Origin: JAHRAW01 sp965262585
Lineage (GTDB): Bacteria; Pseudomonadota; Gammaproteobacteria; Arenicellales; Poriferihabitantaceae
DNA length: 64,000 bases
Reading direction: 5' to 3'
NCBI GenBank assembly: GCA_965262585.1
Contig: OZ253546.1
Location: 1,674,001 to 1,738,000, forward strand
Part shown: piece after piece, positions 8,184 to 16,613 of the stretch
Layout: each line of letters begins with the position of its first letter
Position numbering within the stretch: the first letter of the stretch is position 1
Notes under the pieces: generated by a model
Databases searched by the model: none
The model's input: the letters and a program-made list of their open reading frames with translations, nothing else
What the model was told of the DNA's origin: nothing
Program-made: the position numbers and the translations under genes

Positions 8184-8774
8184 TCAGAGCGCGCCTTTGG
8201 TGGAAGGAATATCCGGCATCCTCGGATCGCGCTCCGCGGCCATACGCACGGCGCGGCCAAACGCCTTGAATATGGTCTCGGCGATGTGATGGGAATTGAC
8301 GCCGCGCAGGTTGTCGATATGCAGAGTAACCTGTGCGTGATTGCAGAACCCTTGAAAAAATTCGTGAAACAGGCCAGTGGCGAAGCGGCCGATCATGGCG
8401 TCTGGAAAATCAGCGTTCATCTTGAGTAGCGGGCGACCGGAAAAATCCACCACCACCCGGCTCAACGCTTCGTCCAACGGCACATAGGCATGGCCGTAGC
8501 GGCGCACGCCCTTTTTGTCGCCCAACGCCTGAAACGCCGCCTGCCCGAGGGTGATGCCGATGTCCTCCACGGTGTGGTGATCGTCCACCTGAAGGTCGCC
8601 GGTGGCTTTGATGTCGAGATCGATAACCCCGTGCCGGGCAACCTGATCGAGCATGTGTTCGAGGAACGGAATACCGGTATGCAGCCGCGCATCGCCGACG
8701 CCGTCGAGGTTAAGCGACACGGAAATTTCGGTTTCCCTGGTGGTGCGAGTGACTTGGGCGGTTCGGTCGGTCAT
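8184..8774 (-). CDS. hisB: Imidazoleglycerol-phosphate dehydratase
   Basis: Dehydrates imidazole glycerol phosphate to imidazole acetol phosphate. The 196-residue monofunctional form lacks the histidinol-phosphatase domain of enteric HisB. Manganese-binding motifs are present: LEHMLDQVARHG, DDHHTVEDIG, GLFHEFFQGF and NSHHIAE. I place the start at the ATG giving MTDRTAQVTR. An ATG six codons upstream (8792) is an equal alternative, since neither has a good Shine-Dalgarno site. It is the first gene of the his-tat run, so the promoter should lie in 8775-8950. Confidence 0.94.
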   Translation of the reverse strand: MTDRTAQVTRTTRETEISVSLNLDGVGDARLHTGIPFLEHMLDQVARHGVIDLDIKATGDLQVDDHHTVEDIGITLGQAAFQALGDKKGVRRYGHAYVPLDEALSRVVVDFSGRPLLKMNADFPDAMIGRFATGLFHEFFQGFCNHAQVTLHIDNLRGVNSHHIAETIFKAFGRAVRMAAERDPRMPDIPSTKGAL

Positions 8775-8949
8775 GCTGGTAATGAACGCCATCGAAGGCG
8801 AAGTTTTATACCGCTTAATGCGGTCCCGGCGGCCAATGTTGATAGAGCCAAATGTTGCGAGAGTGTACCCCGATTCCGGGCATTTGCCAACCGCTTTACA
8901 GGTTGGTGAGCATACCCGGATGATGCCATATCCCATAGAGATAGGCCGC

Positions 8950-9011
8950 ACCTGTCCTTATAATGAGCGGCTTACGCCGCTGCGGACAGGCACGGGGGCC
9001 TGTCCCTACAA
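8950..9011 (+). repeat. Dispersed repeat with ACAGGCCCCCG core, copy 2
   Basis: Inverted relative to the copy at 5421-5497. The two copies share TTATAATGAGCGGCTTA and GGACAGGC...GGGGGCCTGTCC, with several substitutions. They flank the his genes in opposite orientation, so recombination between them could invert the his block. No coding capacity. Confidence 0.7.
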
Positions 9012-9027
9012 AGAAAAACACAACCCC

Positions 9028-9083
9028 GTCATTCCCGCGAAAGTGGGAATCCAGTAAAAAAAGCGTGGCGTAGCCGCTCCTTT
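9028..9083 (+). repeat. dRS3-like palindrome with GC-rich tail
   Basis: GTCATTCCCGCGAAAGTGGG continuing AATCCAG is a near-palindromic element of the ATTCCC-N8-GGGAAT type known as dRS3 in Neisseria. It is followed by an A-run and GCGTGGCGTAGCCGCTCC. The same composite, inverted, is at 11312-11370, so the tail belongs to the element. Confidence 0.75.
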
Positions 9084-9214
9084 CGCGCCTAGCGCAACCC
9101 GCAACCTTTATATTCCCCCCCGATGTCCCCATAATGTTATATACTCAACGCCTATGTCGGATCGGCATCGATTTGATATACTTTGTCATCGTTTGATTTT
9201 ATGAGGTGAATGAA

Positions 9215-9883
9215 ATGACTGGATACGAAAGTGCTGTTGTGCGAGCGGGGAGTCGTGGAGTCGAGATCAACCGGGTATTGAGAAATACCTATCTGTTGCT
9301 CGCCATGACCTTGCTGTTCAGTGGGTTGATGGCGGGGGTTGCCATGGCAATGAATGTGCCGCCCCTGGGACTCATCATCACCCTGGTCGGATGGTTTGGT
9401 CTGTTGTTCCTGACCACCAAATTCCGCAATTCGCCAATCGGGCTGGTGCTGGTGTTCGCCTTCACAGGCTTCATGGGCTTCACCCTCGGCCCCATCATCA
9501 ACCTGTACATGACCGCCTTCGGCAACGGCGGCCAACTGGTGATGACCGCCCTCGGCGGAACCGGCATTATTTTTCTTGGCCTGTCGGGTTATGTGCTGAC
9601 CACCAAAAAGGATTTCACCTTCATCGGCGGAATGCTCATGGTGGGCATTTTGATGGCGTTCGTTGCCGGCCTTGCGGCGGCGATATTCTCCATACCGGCG
9701 TTGTCGCTGGCGGTGTCGGGGATGTTTGTGCTGTTGATGTCCGGCCTGATCTTGTTTCAGACCAGCCAAATCGTGAACGGCGGTGAAACCAACTACATCA
9801 TGGCCACCATCACCCTCTACATCACCATCTACAACCTGTTCATGAGCCTGTTGCACATCTTCGGCCTGTTCGGCGACGACTAA
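9215..9883 (+). CDS. Bax inhibitor-1 / YccA-family membrane protein
   Basis: A 222-residue, almost wholly hydrophobic protein with seven predicted membrane segments. It shows the family pattern: an N-terminal NRVLRNTYLLLAMTLLFSG, a central GFTLGPIINLY and a final segment with the acidic end GLFGDD. Relatives are pH-sensitive cation-leak proteins (BsYetJ type), or partners of FtsH in quality control (E. coli YccA). The ATG at 9215 was chosen because GAGGTG lies 6 bp upstream; the GTG at 9206 overlaps that site. It appears to be a single-gene unit, with 180 bp before the next gene. Confidence 0.9.
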   Translation: MTGYESAVVRAGSRGVEINRVLRNTYLLLAMTLLFSGLMAGVAMAMNVPPLGLIITLVGWFGLLFLTTKFRNSPIGLVLVFAFTGFMGFTLGPIINLYMTAFGNGGQLVMTALGGTGIIFLGLSGYVLTTKKDFTFIGGMLMVGILMAFVAGLAAAIFSIPALSLAVSGMFVLLMSGLILFQTSQIVNGGETNYIMATITLYITIYNLFMSLLHIFGLFGDD

Positions 9884-10063
9884 CGAAAAAGGCAATAGCG
9901 GCCGCTGGTACTTGTTCGTATTATCTTGATGCGATGCAACCCGTCCCCGATCCGGGGGCGGGGCGAGCAGGACACGCAGACTTGCGCGCAATCATTGCTT
10001 CCACGGCAATGACAAAACCACCGCCGGCTACCCATTCCCATTGACTTTCCCGGCCCCGCATCC

Positions 10064-11170
10064 ATGAAAGCCATGATCCTCGCCGCTGGCCGGGGAACCC
10101 GGGTGCAGCCGCTGACTAATGAATTGCCCAAGCCGATGATTCCGGTGCTCGGCAAGCCGGTGATGGAATATCTGGTCGAGCAACTGGCGGCGCATAATTT
10201 CAACAACATCATGGTGAATGTCAGCCACCTGCCCGAGTCCATCGAAAACTATTTCGGCGATGGCCGGCGCTGGGGAGTGAGCATTGGTTATTCCTTCGAG
10301 GGCCGCATCGAAAAAGGGAAAGTGGTCAGCGAGCCCCTCGGCTCGGCGGGCGGCATCAAGCGCATCCACGAATTTGGCGGCTTTTTTGACGACACTTTTC
10401 TGGTGGTTTGCGGCGACGCCATTTTCGATCTCGACCTGACCGCGGCGTTGCGCAAGCACTGGCAATCCGGCGCCAAAGCCAGCGTTGTGGTTCATCGCGT
10501 TCCCAAAGAACGGGTTTCCAATTACGGCGTGGTGGTGTGCGACGAGCGCGGCATGATTACCTCCTTTCAGGAAAAGCCGTCGGTGGCCGAGGCGAAATCG
10601 ACGCTGGTCAACACCGGCATCTGCCTGTTCGAACCGGAAATTATCGATCAAATTCCGTCCGGCGTGGTGTACGACATGGGTTCGCAACTGCTGCCCGGAC
10701 TCATTGAAAAAGAACTGCTGTTTCAGGCCATCGAACTGCCCTTTCACTGGGTTGATATTGGCCGCCTGAGTGATTATTGGAGCGCCAACCAACAACTCAT
10801 GCGCGGCACCCTGCGAGGCGTCCAGATGCCCGGCAACGAGGTGTTGCCGAGGGTGTGGACCGGCTTGAATGTAAATATTGACTGGGATGATGTGCTTATC
10901 GAGGGGCCAGTGTACATCGGCGCCAATTCCAGAATAGAAGCCGGCTGCGAAATCCACGGCCCGACCTGGATCTCCCACGGCTGCCACCTGCAAGGCGGCG
11001 CCAAAGTGCATCGCAGCATCCTGTTTGAACACACCCTACTACGCAAACACAGCGCGGTATTCGATGCGGTGGTGTTTGGCCGCTACTGCGTTGACAAAGA
11101 CGGGACACCGATGGACAGCAGCGGCTCGGGCCTCGGCTGGGTCGGAGACGCCCGCGACCGGGGGGCGTGA
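10064..11170 (+). CDS. Sugar-phosphate nucleotidylyltransferase
   Basis: Transfers an NMP to a sugar 1-phosphate to make an NDP-sugar for surface polysaccharide. The N-terminal Rossmann domain begins MKAMILAAGRGTRVQPLT, with the nucleotide loop GRGTR and the pyrophosphate Lys in LPKPM. The acidic metal motif CGDAIFD and the sugar-binding FQEKP follow. The C-terminal 120 residues look like a left-handed beta-helix (VYIGANSRIEAGCEIHGPTWISHG). Length and layout resemble mannose-1-phosphate guanylyltransferase and bacterial GMP-like enzymes; the exact sugar cannot be read from the sequence. It stands alone, without other polysaccharide genes nearby. Confidence 0.85.
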   Translation: MKAMILAAGRGTRVQPLTNELPKPMIPVLGKPVMEYLVEQLAAHNFNNIMVNVSHLPESIENYFGDGRRWGVSIGYSFEGRIEKGKVVSEPLGSAGGIKRIHEFGGFFDDTFLVVCGDAIFDLDLTAALRKHWQSGAKASVVVHRVPKERVSNYGVVVCDERGMITSFQEKPSVAEAKSTLVNTGICLFEPEIIDQIPSGVVYDMGSQLLPGLIEKELLFQAIELPFHWVDIGRLSDYWSANQQLMRGTLRGVQMPGNEVLPRVWTGLNVNIDWDDVLIEGPVYIGANSRIEAGCEIHGPTWISHGCHLQGGAKVHRSILFEHTLLRKHSAVFDAVVFGRYCVDKDGTPMDSSGSGLGWVGDARDRGA

Positions 11171-11311
11171 ACGGGTTGCGGTTGCGCTAGGCGCGGGGAA
11201 ACGTCCTGTTTCCAGCGCCGCTGCGTGCGTCCTTGCGCGCGTGGTTAGGGGTGGGTTTGTGGGGGATGGGGGGTTTTGTGCCGGTCCTTAGTAATGAGCG
11301 GCTTGCGCCGC

Positions 11312-11370
11312 AAAGGAGCGGCTACGCCGCACATATTTTTTTACTGGATTCCCGCTTTCGCGAGAATGAC
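11312..11370 (-). repeat. dRS3-like composite, inverted copy of 9028-9083
   Basis: AAAGGAGCGGCTACGCCGC, then a T-run, then CTGGATTCCCGCTTTCGCG and AGAATGAC. This is the reverse complement of the element at 9028-9083 with few changes. Confidence 0.75.
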
Positions 11371-11422
11371 GGGCCTGGGGAGTCGGCTATCGCCGGCATG
11401 TTGTACTGGATTCCCGTGTCCC

Positions 11423-11462
11423 CCAAGTCGTTATTCCCGCTGTCGCGGGAATAACGACTTGG
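11423..11462. repeat. Perfect 18-bp inverted repeat nested in an older repeat
   Basis: CCAAGTCGTTATTCCCGC, the loop TGTC, then the exact reverse complement. The outer flanks CTGGATTCCCGTG and CACGAGAATGACG are the two halves of another dRS3-like element, so the perfect hairpin seems to have inserted into an older copy. Perfect arms suggest it is recent. Confidence 0.85.
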
Positions 11463-11520
11463 CGGCACGAGAATGACGAGTCTGGGAGTCCTCATCCACA
11501 AACGAGGAATATCAAAGTGC

Positions 11521-11711
11521 GTCATTCCCGAACGATAGAAAAATAAGGAGCGTCAGCGACTATATTTTTCATCGTATCGGGAATCCAGAAAGATAAATAA
11601 TGAGTCGGCTGTCAAAAGGTCGTCATTCCCGAACGATAGAAAAATAGGGAGCGCCAGCGACCATATTTTTCATCGTATCGGGAATCCAGAAAACTAAATA
11701 ATGAGTCGGCT
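11521..11711 (+). repeat. Two tandem hairpin repeats, period 101 bp
   Basis: Bases 11521-11610 recur at 11622-11711 with a few substitutions. Each unit contains a hairpin of about 63 bp: ATTCCCGAACGATAGAAAAA and its near reverse complement ending ATCGTATCGGGAAT, around an AGGAGCG(T/C)CAGCGAC loop. The ends match the dRS3-type ends nearby, but the stem is longer. The size and inverted ends resemble a MITE. Confidence 0.85.
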
Positions 11712-11727
11712 ATCGCCGACATATTGT

Positions 11728-11756
11728 ACTGGATTCCCGCTTTCGCGAGAATGACG
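11728..11756 (-). repeat. dRS3-like palindrome
   Basis: ACTGGATTCCCGCTTTCGCG followed by AGAATGACG. The same core occurs at 11342-11370 and 53928-53956, and inverted at 9028-9056. Confidence 0.8.
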
Positions 11757-11778
11757 GCGAGGAGCGGCGCAATCTGGG

Positions 11779-12552
11779 TTATGTCCGAATCCCAACCCCT
11801 CGATCAAGCAGTTTCAGGTTAAGCAGAAACAGGGCGGCGGTGAATAGTAGGATGATGAAGTAGGAGAAGCCGAGGCTGATGTCGGTGATGCCGAGGAAGC
11901 CGTAGCGGAAGGTGTTGATCATGTACAGGATTGGGTTGGTGTGGGATACTCCTTGCCAGAATTCGGGTAGTAGTTTTATGGAATAGAAAACGCCGCCGAG
12001 GTAGGTGAGGGGGGTTAGGATGAAGGTTGGGACGATGGAGATGTCGTCGAATTTTTTGGCGAACATGCCGTTGAGAAAACCAGCCAGGGAAAACAGCACG
12101 GCGGTCAGTACGATGATGCTGATCATCACCGGGTAGTTATGGATCGACAGGTTGCTGAAAAATAACGAGACTACGGTGACGATTAGCCCCACTAAAATCG
12201 CCCGTGCGACTCCGCCGCTGACATAGCCGAGCAGGATGATGCTGTTGGGGGTCGGCGAGACTTGTATTTCTTCGATGGAGCGCTGGAATTTGGCGCTGAA
12301 AAACGACGACGAGACGTTGGCGTAGGCGTTGGTGATGACCGACATTAATATCAGCCCCGGCACGATGAAGTCGATGTAGCGGTAGCCGTCCATGGTGCCG
12401 ATGCGCGGCCCGATGAGGTTGCCGAAGATGACGAAATACAACGATGTGGTCATCACCGGCGGCAGCAACGTCTGTTGCCAGATGCGCATGAAGCGAGTTA
12501 TTTCCTTTCGCAATATGGTGAAGTAGGCGGTGCGTATGCCCTTGTAGTTCAT
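11779..12552 (-). CDS. yadH: ABC-2 type transporter permease, YadH-like
   Basis: Membrane subunit of an exporter of unknown substrate. The 257-residue protein has six hydrophobic segments, an N-terminal cytoplasmic helix (YFTILRKEITRFMRIWQQTLLPP) and the ABC-2 signature region around TPLTYLGGVFYS. Length and sequence style match E. coli YadH (256 residues). Its ATG overlaps the stop of the ATPase gene (ATGA), so the two are coupled. The 3' end faces the repeat array. Confidence 0.9.
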   Translation of the reverse strand: MNYKGIRTAYFTILRKEITRFMRIWQQTLLPPVMTTSLYFVIFGNLIGPRIGTMDGYRYIDFIVPGLILMSVITNAYANVSSSFFSAKFQRSIEEIQVSPTPNSIILLGYVSGGVARAILVGLIVTVVSLFFSNLSIHNYPVMISIIVLTAVLFSLAGFLNGMFAKKFDDISIVPTFILTPLTYLGGVFYSIKLLPEFWQGVSHTNPILYMINTFRYGFLGITDISLGFSYFIILLFTAALFLLNLKLLDRGVGIRT

Positions 12553-13484
12553 GCCGCCCGCTCCTCATCCACCATGTCGAGGAACAGTCGTTCCAGCCGG
12601 TTGGTTTTGTTTCGCATACTTCGTACCTTGATATTGTGGCGGTCGAGTTGTTCGAAAATCAGATTCAAACTGTCGCTTTTGGGAATGTCCACCTCGAGCA
12701 CGGTGGGGCTTTTCAGCAGCCAGTTCGCGGGCTGTTCTCCAGACTGTTCTGCGGGCAGTTCTGCGAGGGGCGTATCCAAGTCCAGCACATAGGTTTCGCG
12801 CTGCAGTTTTTCCAGCAGTTGCTTGATAGCGGTGTTTGCGATTATCCGCCCACGGTCGATGATGGCGACGTTGCGACACAAACTTTCGGCTTCCTCAAGA
12901 TAGTGTGTGGTCAGGATGATGGTGGTGCCGGAGTCGTTTATGAGGGTAAGGTATTCCCACATCGAGCGGCGGATTTCGATGTCAACGCCGGCGGTGGGCT
13001 CGTCCAGTATGAGCAGTTTCGGCTTGTGCATCAACGCCCGCGCGATCATCAGCCTGCGCTTCAGGCCGCCCGACAGCGTCTGCGTTATATCATCGCGCTT
13101 GTCCCACAACCCCAACTGGCGCAGATATTCCTCGGCTCGTTGCTCCGCCATTTTTCTGCCAATGCCATAGTAGCCCGCCTGATTGCACACGATCTGCCTC
13201 GGCGTCTCGAATATGCTGAAGTTAAATTCTTGTGGCACCACGCCAATATAGGATTTGACCAGGGCAAAATCGTCGTCGATGTCGGCGTCGAAGACCTTCA
13301 CCGAACCGTCGTCTTTGTTGATCAACGAGCAGACGATGCCGATGGCGGTGGATTTGCCCGCGCCGTTCCTGCCGAGCAGGGCGAAAAAATCCCCCTCGCG
13401 CACCATCAAGTCAATTCCCTTGAGTGCCGCCAACCCGTTGCCGTAGGTTTTTTGCAGGTTGGAAATGGCGAGGGCGATGGTCAT
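12549..13484 (-). CDS. yadG: ABC transporter ATP-binding protein, YadG-like
   Basis: Energises the YadH-like permease. At 311 residues it matches E. coli YadG (308). Walker A is GRNGAGKST at 38-46, the signature is LSGGLKRR and Walker B is LLILDEPTAGVD, with the switch His in LTTHYLEEAE. The last 80 residues are a small accessory domain, as in YadG. The transported substrate is unknown for the family. Confidence 0.93.
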   Translation of the reverse strand: MTIALAISNLQKTYGNGLAALKGIDLMVREGDFFALLGRNGAGKSTAIGIVCSLINKDDGSVKVFDADIDDDFALVKSYIGVVPQEFNFSIFETPRQIVCNQAGYYGIGRKMAEQRAEEYLRQLGLWDKRDDITQTLSGGLKRRLMIARALMHKPKLLILDEPTAGVDIEIRRSMWEYLTLINDSGTTIILTTHYLEEAESLCRNVAIIDRGRIIANTAIKQLLEKLQRETYVLDLDTPLAELPAEQSGEQPANWLLKSPTVLEVDIPKSDSLNLIFEQLDRHNIKVRSMRNKTNRLERLFLDMVDEERAA

Positions 13485-13511
13485 GATTTGGTTGGTGATT
13501 ATTTTTAAGTT

Positions 13512-13940
13512 TCAAGGTAGCGGGCGCGTCATGGCAATGTGTTCGATTCCCGCTTCCATAAAAACGCCGCCGTGTTCGACAAACCCACGCGCCGCGTAAA
13601 ACGGTTTGGCGTGGGTCTGAGCGTTAAGCGTAACACGCTTCAAGCCTCGGGCTTCGGCGGTGTCGAGCAGCCGTTGCAGAATAGCACTTCCCACGCCGCG
13701 CCCTCGCCAAGATTCGAGCACCGCCATCCGCCCGATTTGCCCGCCGACCAGTAGCCTGCCGGTGGCAATGCCGTTGCCGTCATCGTCGACGGCCAGGGCG
13801 TGCAAATGCACGGGGTCTTGCGGGTCGATCTCGAGGGCTTCGCAAACGCCTTGTTCTTCTATGAACACCGTGCGGCGAATCGCGCAGATGACGGTTTCAT
13901 GGCGACGCCAGTCGGCGATGGCGACGGTATAGCCGGGCAT
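13512..13940 (-). CDS. GNAT-family N-acetyltransferase
   Basis: A 142-residue single-domain acetyltransferase. The acetyl-CoA loop is RGRGVGSAIL in motif A, preceded by IGRMAVLESW; motif B is THAKPFYAARGF. The N-terminal FIEEQGVCEALEID resembles the YjcF/ElaA branch of the superfamily. The acceptor is unknown. Its ATG shares one base with the stop of the DUF3108 gene (TAATG), so it is the last gene of purM-purN-DUF3108-GNAT. Confidence 0.85.
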   Translation of the reverse strand: MPGYTVAIADWRRHETVICAIRRTVFIEEQGVCEALEIDPQDPVHLHALAVDDDGNGIATGRLLVGGQIGRMAVLESWRGRGVGSAILQRLLDTAEARGLKRVTLNAQTHAKPFYAARGFVEHGGVFMEAGIEHIAMTRPLP

Positions 13941-14662
13941 TATTCGTCCGCCTGATGGTCGGTCAGCATCAAGATACTGAGGTTGCCCTTTTTGCTGACC
14001 GCGATTTTAAGGGGGATGGGCGTGCCGGTTTTGTTCAGCCACACGGTCACGGTGTCCGCCGGGCGGTCGCTGCGATGGCGGTTGATTTTCCAACTGGAAA
14101 ACTCCCCGGCGGGAACGGTGACGACCTCCTCCACGGGTGCTTCATAAGTGTATTCCCGGATGCGCTTGAAACTCACTTCCCGCACCCGGGCACCGGCGAT
14201 GTTTTCCAACGGGCGGAGCATGAGCAACAGCGGAAAGGCCGCCGCTTCGAACTGGTCGCCAACTTGAATGGCGGATGATTCGCCGCTGCTGAATTCGATT
14301 CGGCGGCGGTCGTGGTCAAAGTGAAAACTGCGTTGGTAGCCTTTATCCCCAACGAGGCTTTCGGCGCCACGGTCGAGGGCAACGCCGCCACTGCGCCGAA
14401 CAAAGCGGGTGTCGCTGATGTGGGCTTTGACGAACAGGGATGCCAGCGCGCTCGGTTTGCCGGTTGATGTGATCACATAGCCGCCGTTTTCATTGCGGAT
14501 GGTAATCTCGATTTCGCCGGCGTTTCGGTTGCGATATGAAAGCGCGTAGCGCAGCGTCTGGTCTTCGATGATGTCCGAACTGGTATCCGGGATGGCGGGG
14601 GCGGCTGGAAACCACAGCAGCATCGCCAAAACCGGCGTCCAGAGCCACGCACTCTTTCTCAT
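13940..14662 (-). CDS. Periplasmic DUF3108 protein
   Basis: A 240-residue exported protein: MRKSAWLW, a hydrophobic stretch and a PAAPAIPD cleavage region form a Sec signal. The mature part matches the DUF3108 pattern (LRYALSYRN, AGEIEI, SLVGDKGYQ, VSFKRIREYTYEAPVEE) and is probably a beta-barrel-like fold. The function is unknown; genes of this family often follow purN in beta- and gammaproteobacteria. Start chosen at the ATG giving the signal peptide, which overlaps the purN stop (ATGA). Confidence 0.85.
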   Translation of the reverse strand: MRKSAWLWTPVLAMLLWFPAAPAIPDTSSDIIEDQTLRYALSYRNRNAGEIEITIRNENGGYVITSTGKPSALASLFVKAHISDTRFVRRSGGVALDRGAESLVGDKGYQRSFHFDHDRRRIEFSSGESSAIQVGDQFEAAAFPLLLMLRPLENIAGARVREVSFKRIREYTYEAPVEEVVTVPAGEFSSWKINRHRSDRPADTVTVWLNKTGTPIPLKIAVSKKGNLSILMLTDHQADE

Positions 14663-15261
14663 GACAATGAATTGCCGGATTGCCGGTTTTCCGCAAACCA
14701 CTGGATGGCGCGGGAATAAATCCGATGTTCCTGCCGCAGCACCCGCGCCGCCAGACTCTCAGCGTCATCGGTGGCGGCGACCTCGACTTCGGCTTGAATA
14801 ATAATCGGGCCATCGTCCAGTTTTTCCGTGACCAGATGCACGGTGGCGCCGTGGCGGCGTTCACCGGCGTCGAGGACGCGCTGATGGGTATCGAGGCCCT
14901 TGAAGTTGGGCAAAAGGGAAGGATGGATATTCATAATCCTGCGTTCAAACCGCTCCACAAAACGCCCCGGCAAAATGCGCATGAACCCGGCCAGCACCAC
15001 CAAATCGGGCGTCAAAGATTCCACTCGCTCCAGCAATGCGTCATGAAAAGCCGCCGAATTTTCATAATCGCAACGCGCCACCACGACAGATGGCACACCG
15101 GCACGCGCCGCCCGCACCAAGCCGAAGGCATCGGCGCGGTCGCTGATTACCGCCGACACCGCAGCCCGCAGGGTGCCGTTGGCGATGTTGTCCAGTATCG
15201 CCTGCAGATTGCTGCCGTTGCCGGAAATCAGCACCACGAGGTTGACGGGTGAATCGTTCAT
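14659..15261 (-). CDS. purN: Phosphoribosylglycinamide formyltransferase
   Basis: Transfers a formyl group from 10-formyl-tetrahydrofolate to GAR in purine synthesis. The 200-residue protein has the phosphate loop SGNGSNLQAI, the catalytic Asn/His in NIHPSLLP and the catalytic Asp in KLDDGPIIIQ. The ATG at 15261 is preferred over the TTG five codons upstream. It follows purM by 37 bp, and its stop overlaps the DUF3108 start. Confidence 0.96.
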   Translation of the reverse strand: MNDSPVNLVVLISGNGSNLQAILDNIANGTLRAAVSAVISDRADAFGLVRAARAGVPSVVVARCDYENSAAFHDALLERVESLTPDLVVLAGFMRILPGRFVERFERRIMNIHPSLLPNFKGLDTHQRVLDAGERRHGATVHLVTEKLDDGPIIIQAEVEVAATDDAESLAARVLRQEHRIYSRAIQWFAENRQSGNSLS

Positions 15262-15298
15262 GAAATCAATTCGCAAATTAATTCGCCGAGATCAAAAC

Positions 15299-16354
15299 CT
15301 ACTCCAGCACCACCACCCGCGGCAACTGGTGTGCATCAGCCGCCGGGCGGATTTGCCCCAGCGAAAACACCGTCTCCCCGGCTTCTTCCAGAATCCCGGT
15401 GGCTTGCCCGGCTTGCGCTTCGGGAACCACCACCACCATGCCGATTCCGCAGTTGAAGGTTCGCAGCATTTCACGCGCATCGATGTTGCCGCTTTCCTGC
15501 AACCACGCAAACACTTCGGGCACCGGCCAGCAACTGCGATGAATTTCGGCGACCATCCCCTTCGGCAACACTCGCGGCGGGTTCTCCAGCAGGCCGCCGC
15601 CGGTGATGTGGGCGATTGCCGACACTTCAACCGTGGCCAGCAGGCGTAGCAGTGATTTCACATAAATGCGCGTGGGCCTGAGTAGCGTCTCGCCCAGCGT
15701 GGAGTCGGCGAAAGGCCGGGACAGGTCGTCGCCGCCGAGGTCGAGAATTTTGCGGATGAGCGAAAAGCCGTTGGCGTGAGGTCCCGAGGACGCGAGGCCA
15801 AGCACGACATCGCCGACCTTGACCCGTGATGAATCGAGGAGGTTATCGCGCTCCACCGCGCCCACCGCAAACCCGGCGAGGTCGTAGTCCCCCGGCGCGT
15901 ACATGCCTGGCATCTCCGCAGTCTCGCCGCCGCTCAGCGCACAACCCGCCAGTTCGCAGCCGCGGGCGATGCCGCCAATCACCGTTTCGGCGTGCTCGAC
16001 CTGCAGCGCGCCGGTGGCGAAGTAATCGAGAAAATAAAGGGGTTCGGCGCCGTATACGATGATGTCGTTGACGCACATCGCCACCAGGTCAATGCCGACG
16101 GTGTCATGGCGCTCCATCATCGCCGCCAGTTTTAGTTTGGTGCCGACCCCGTCGGTGGCCGACACCAACACCGGATTGCGGAAACGCTCCACGGGCAACG
16201 CATAAAGCGCGCCGAATCCGCCCAGCCCACCGAGCACCCCGGCGCCGTGGGTACGCCGGGCAATGGGCGCAATCCGTGCGGCGAGATCGTTGCCAGCGTC
16301 AATGCTGACACCGCTGTCGCTATACCGCAGAGCGGTGTTTTTCGGCGCACTCAA
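15299..16354 (-). CDS. purM: Phosphoribosylformylglycinamidine cyclo-ligase
   Basis: AIR synthetase, which closes the imidazole ring from FGAM with ATP. The 351-residue product has all family landmarks: YSDSGVSIDAG at the N-terminus, TDGVGTKLKLA, the MCVNDIIVYGAEPLYFLDYFA segment, the GGETAEMPG loop and HITGGGLLENPPR. Length is normal. It begins the purM-purN-DUF3108-GNAT unit; the 259 bp upstream, shared with the divergent adenylate-kinase-like gene, should hold both promoters but show no strong match. Confidence 0.97.
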   Translation of the reverse strand: MSAPKNTALRYSDSGVSIDAGNDLAARIAPIARRTHGAGVLGGLGGFGALYALPVERFRNPVLVSATDGVGTKLKLAAMMERHDTVGIDLVAMCVNDIIVYGAEPLYFLDYFATGALQVEHAETVIGGIARGCELAGCALSGGETAEMPGMYAPGDYDLAGFAVGAVERDNLLDSSRVKVGDVVLGLASSGPHANGFSLIRKILDLGGDDLSRPFADSTLGETLLRPTRIYVKSLLRLLATVEVSAIAHITGGGLLENPPRVLPKGMVAEIHRSCWPVPEVFAWLQESGNIDAREMLRTFNCGIGMVVVVPEAQAGQATGILEEAGETVFSLGQIRPAADAHQLPRVVVLE

Positions 16355-16613
16355 ACTGAAAGCCTAGGGTTCGACGGGTGGATTTTGAGATTGCGAATTA
16401 TGCCTTAAGTCGCCGCATTTTTCGCCGTCACCATGTAAATACGGCGGCATTGCGCTTTTGCTGGCGGGTGGCGGCGTGAAACCAGTGCCGATGTGAGCCT
16501 CATGTTGTGCTGGGGGGCTGCATTTGCCAGCGCATACAAGTGGTTGACCTGGTTGCCGACAACGAGTAGGATTTCCGCCCAAATTTTCTTGCTGACAGTC
16601 AACGATTATTCTT

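Larger units (their letters stand above)
8775..9214. other. Divergent intergenic region with two dispersed repeats
   Basis: This 440-bp region separates hisB (minus) from the BI-1 gene (plus). It should hold promoters for both, but no strong sigma70 pair stands out. It contains the repeats at 8950-9011 and 9028-9083, a segment at about 9084-9107 that recurs inverted near 11172-11196, and a small ACCGC-TTAAT-GCGGT inverted repeat near 8810. No gene is visible. Confidence 0.7.
11171..11778. other. 608-bp intergenic array of palindromic repeats
   Basis: No gene is visible between the nucleotidyltransferase and the convergent yadH-like gene. The space holds at least five dRS3-type elements (ATTCCC...GGGAAT ends): one composite at 11312-11370, one at about 11405-11475 interrupted by a perfect hairpin, two long hairpins in tandem from 11521, and one at 11728-11756. 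AATGAGTCGGCTATCGCCG-type spacers recur between them. Being between convergent genes, the array could terminate transcription from both sides. Confidence 0.8.

Noticed and set aside
11521..11711. Possible CRISPR-like direct repeats
   Set aside because: Only two units, the repeats are nearly the whole unit with no variable spacer, each is a hairpin, and no cas gene is present.
11171..11778. Insertion sequence in the repeat array
   Set aside because: No transposase frame or remnant is visible; only short palindromic elements.
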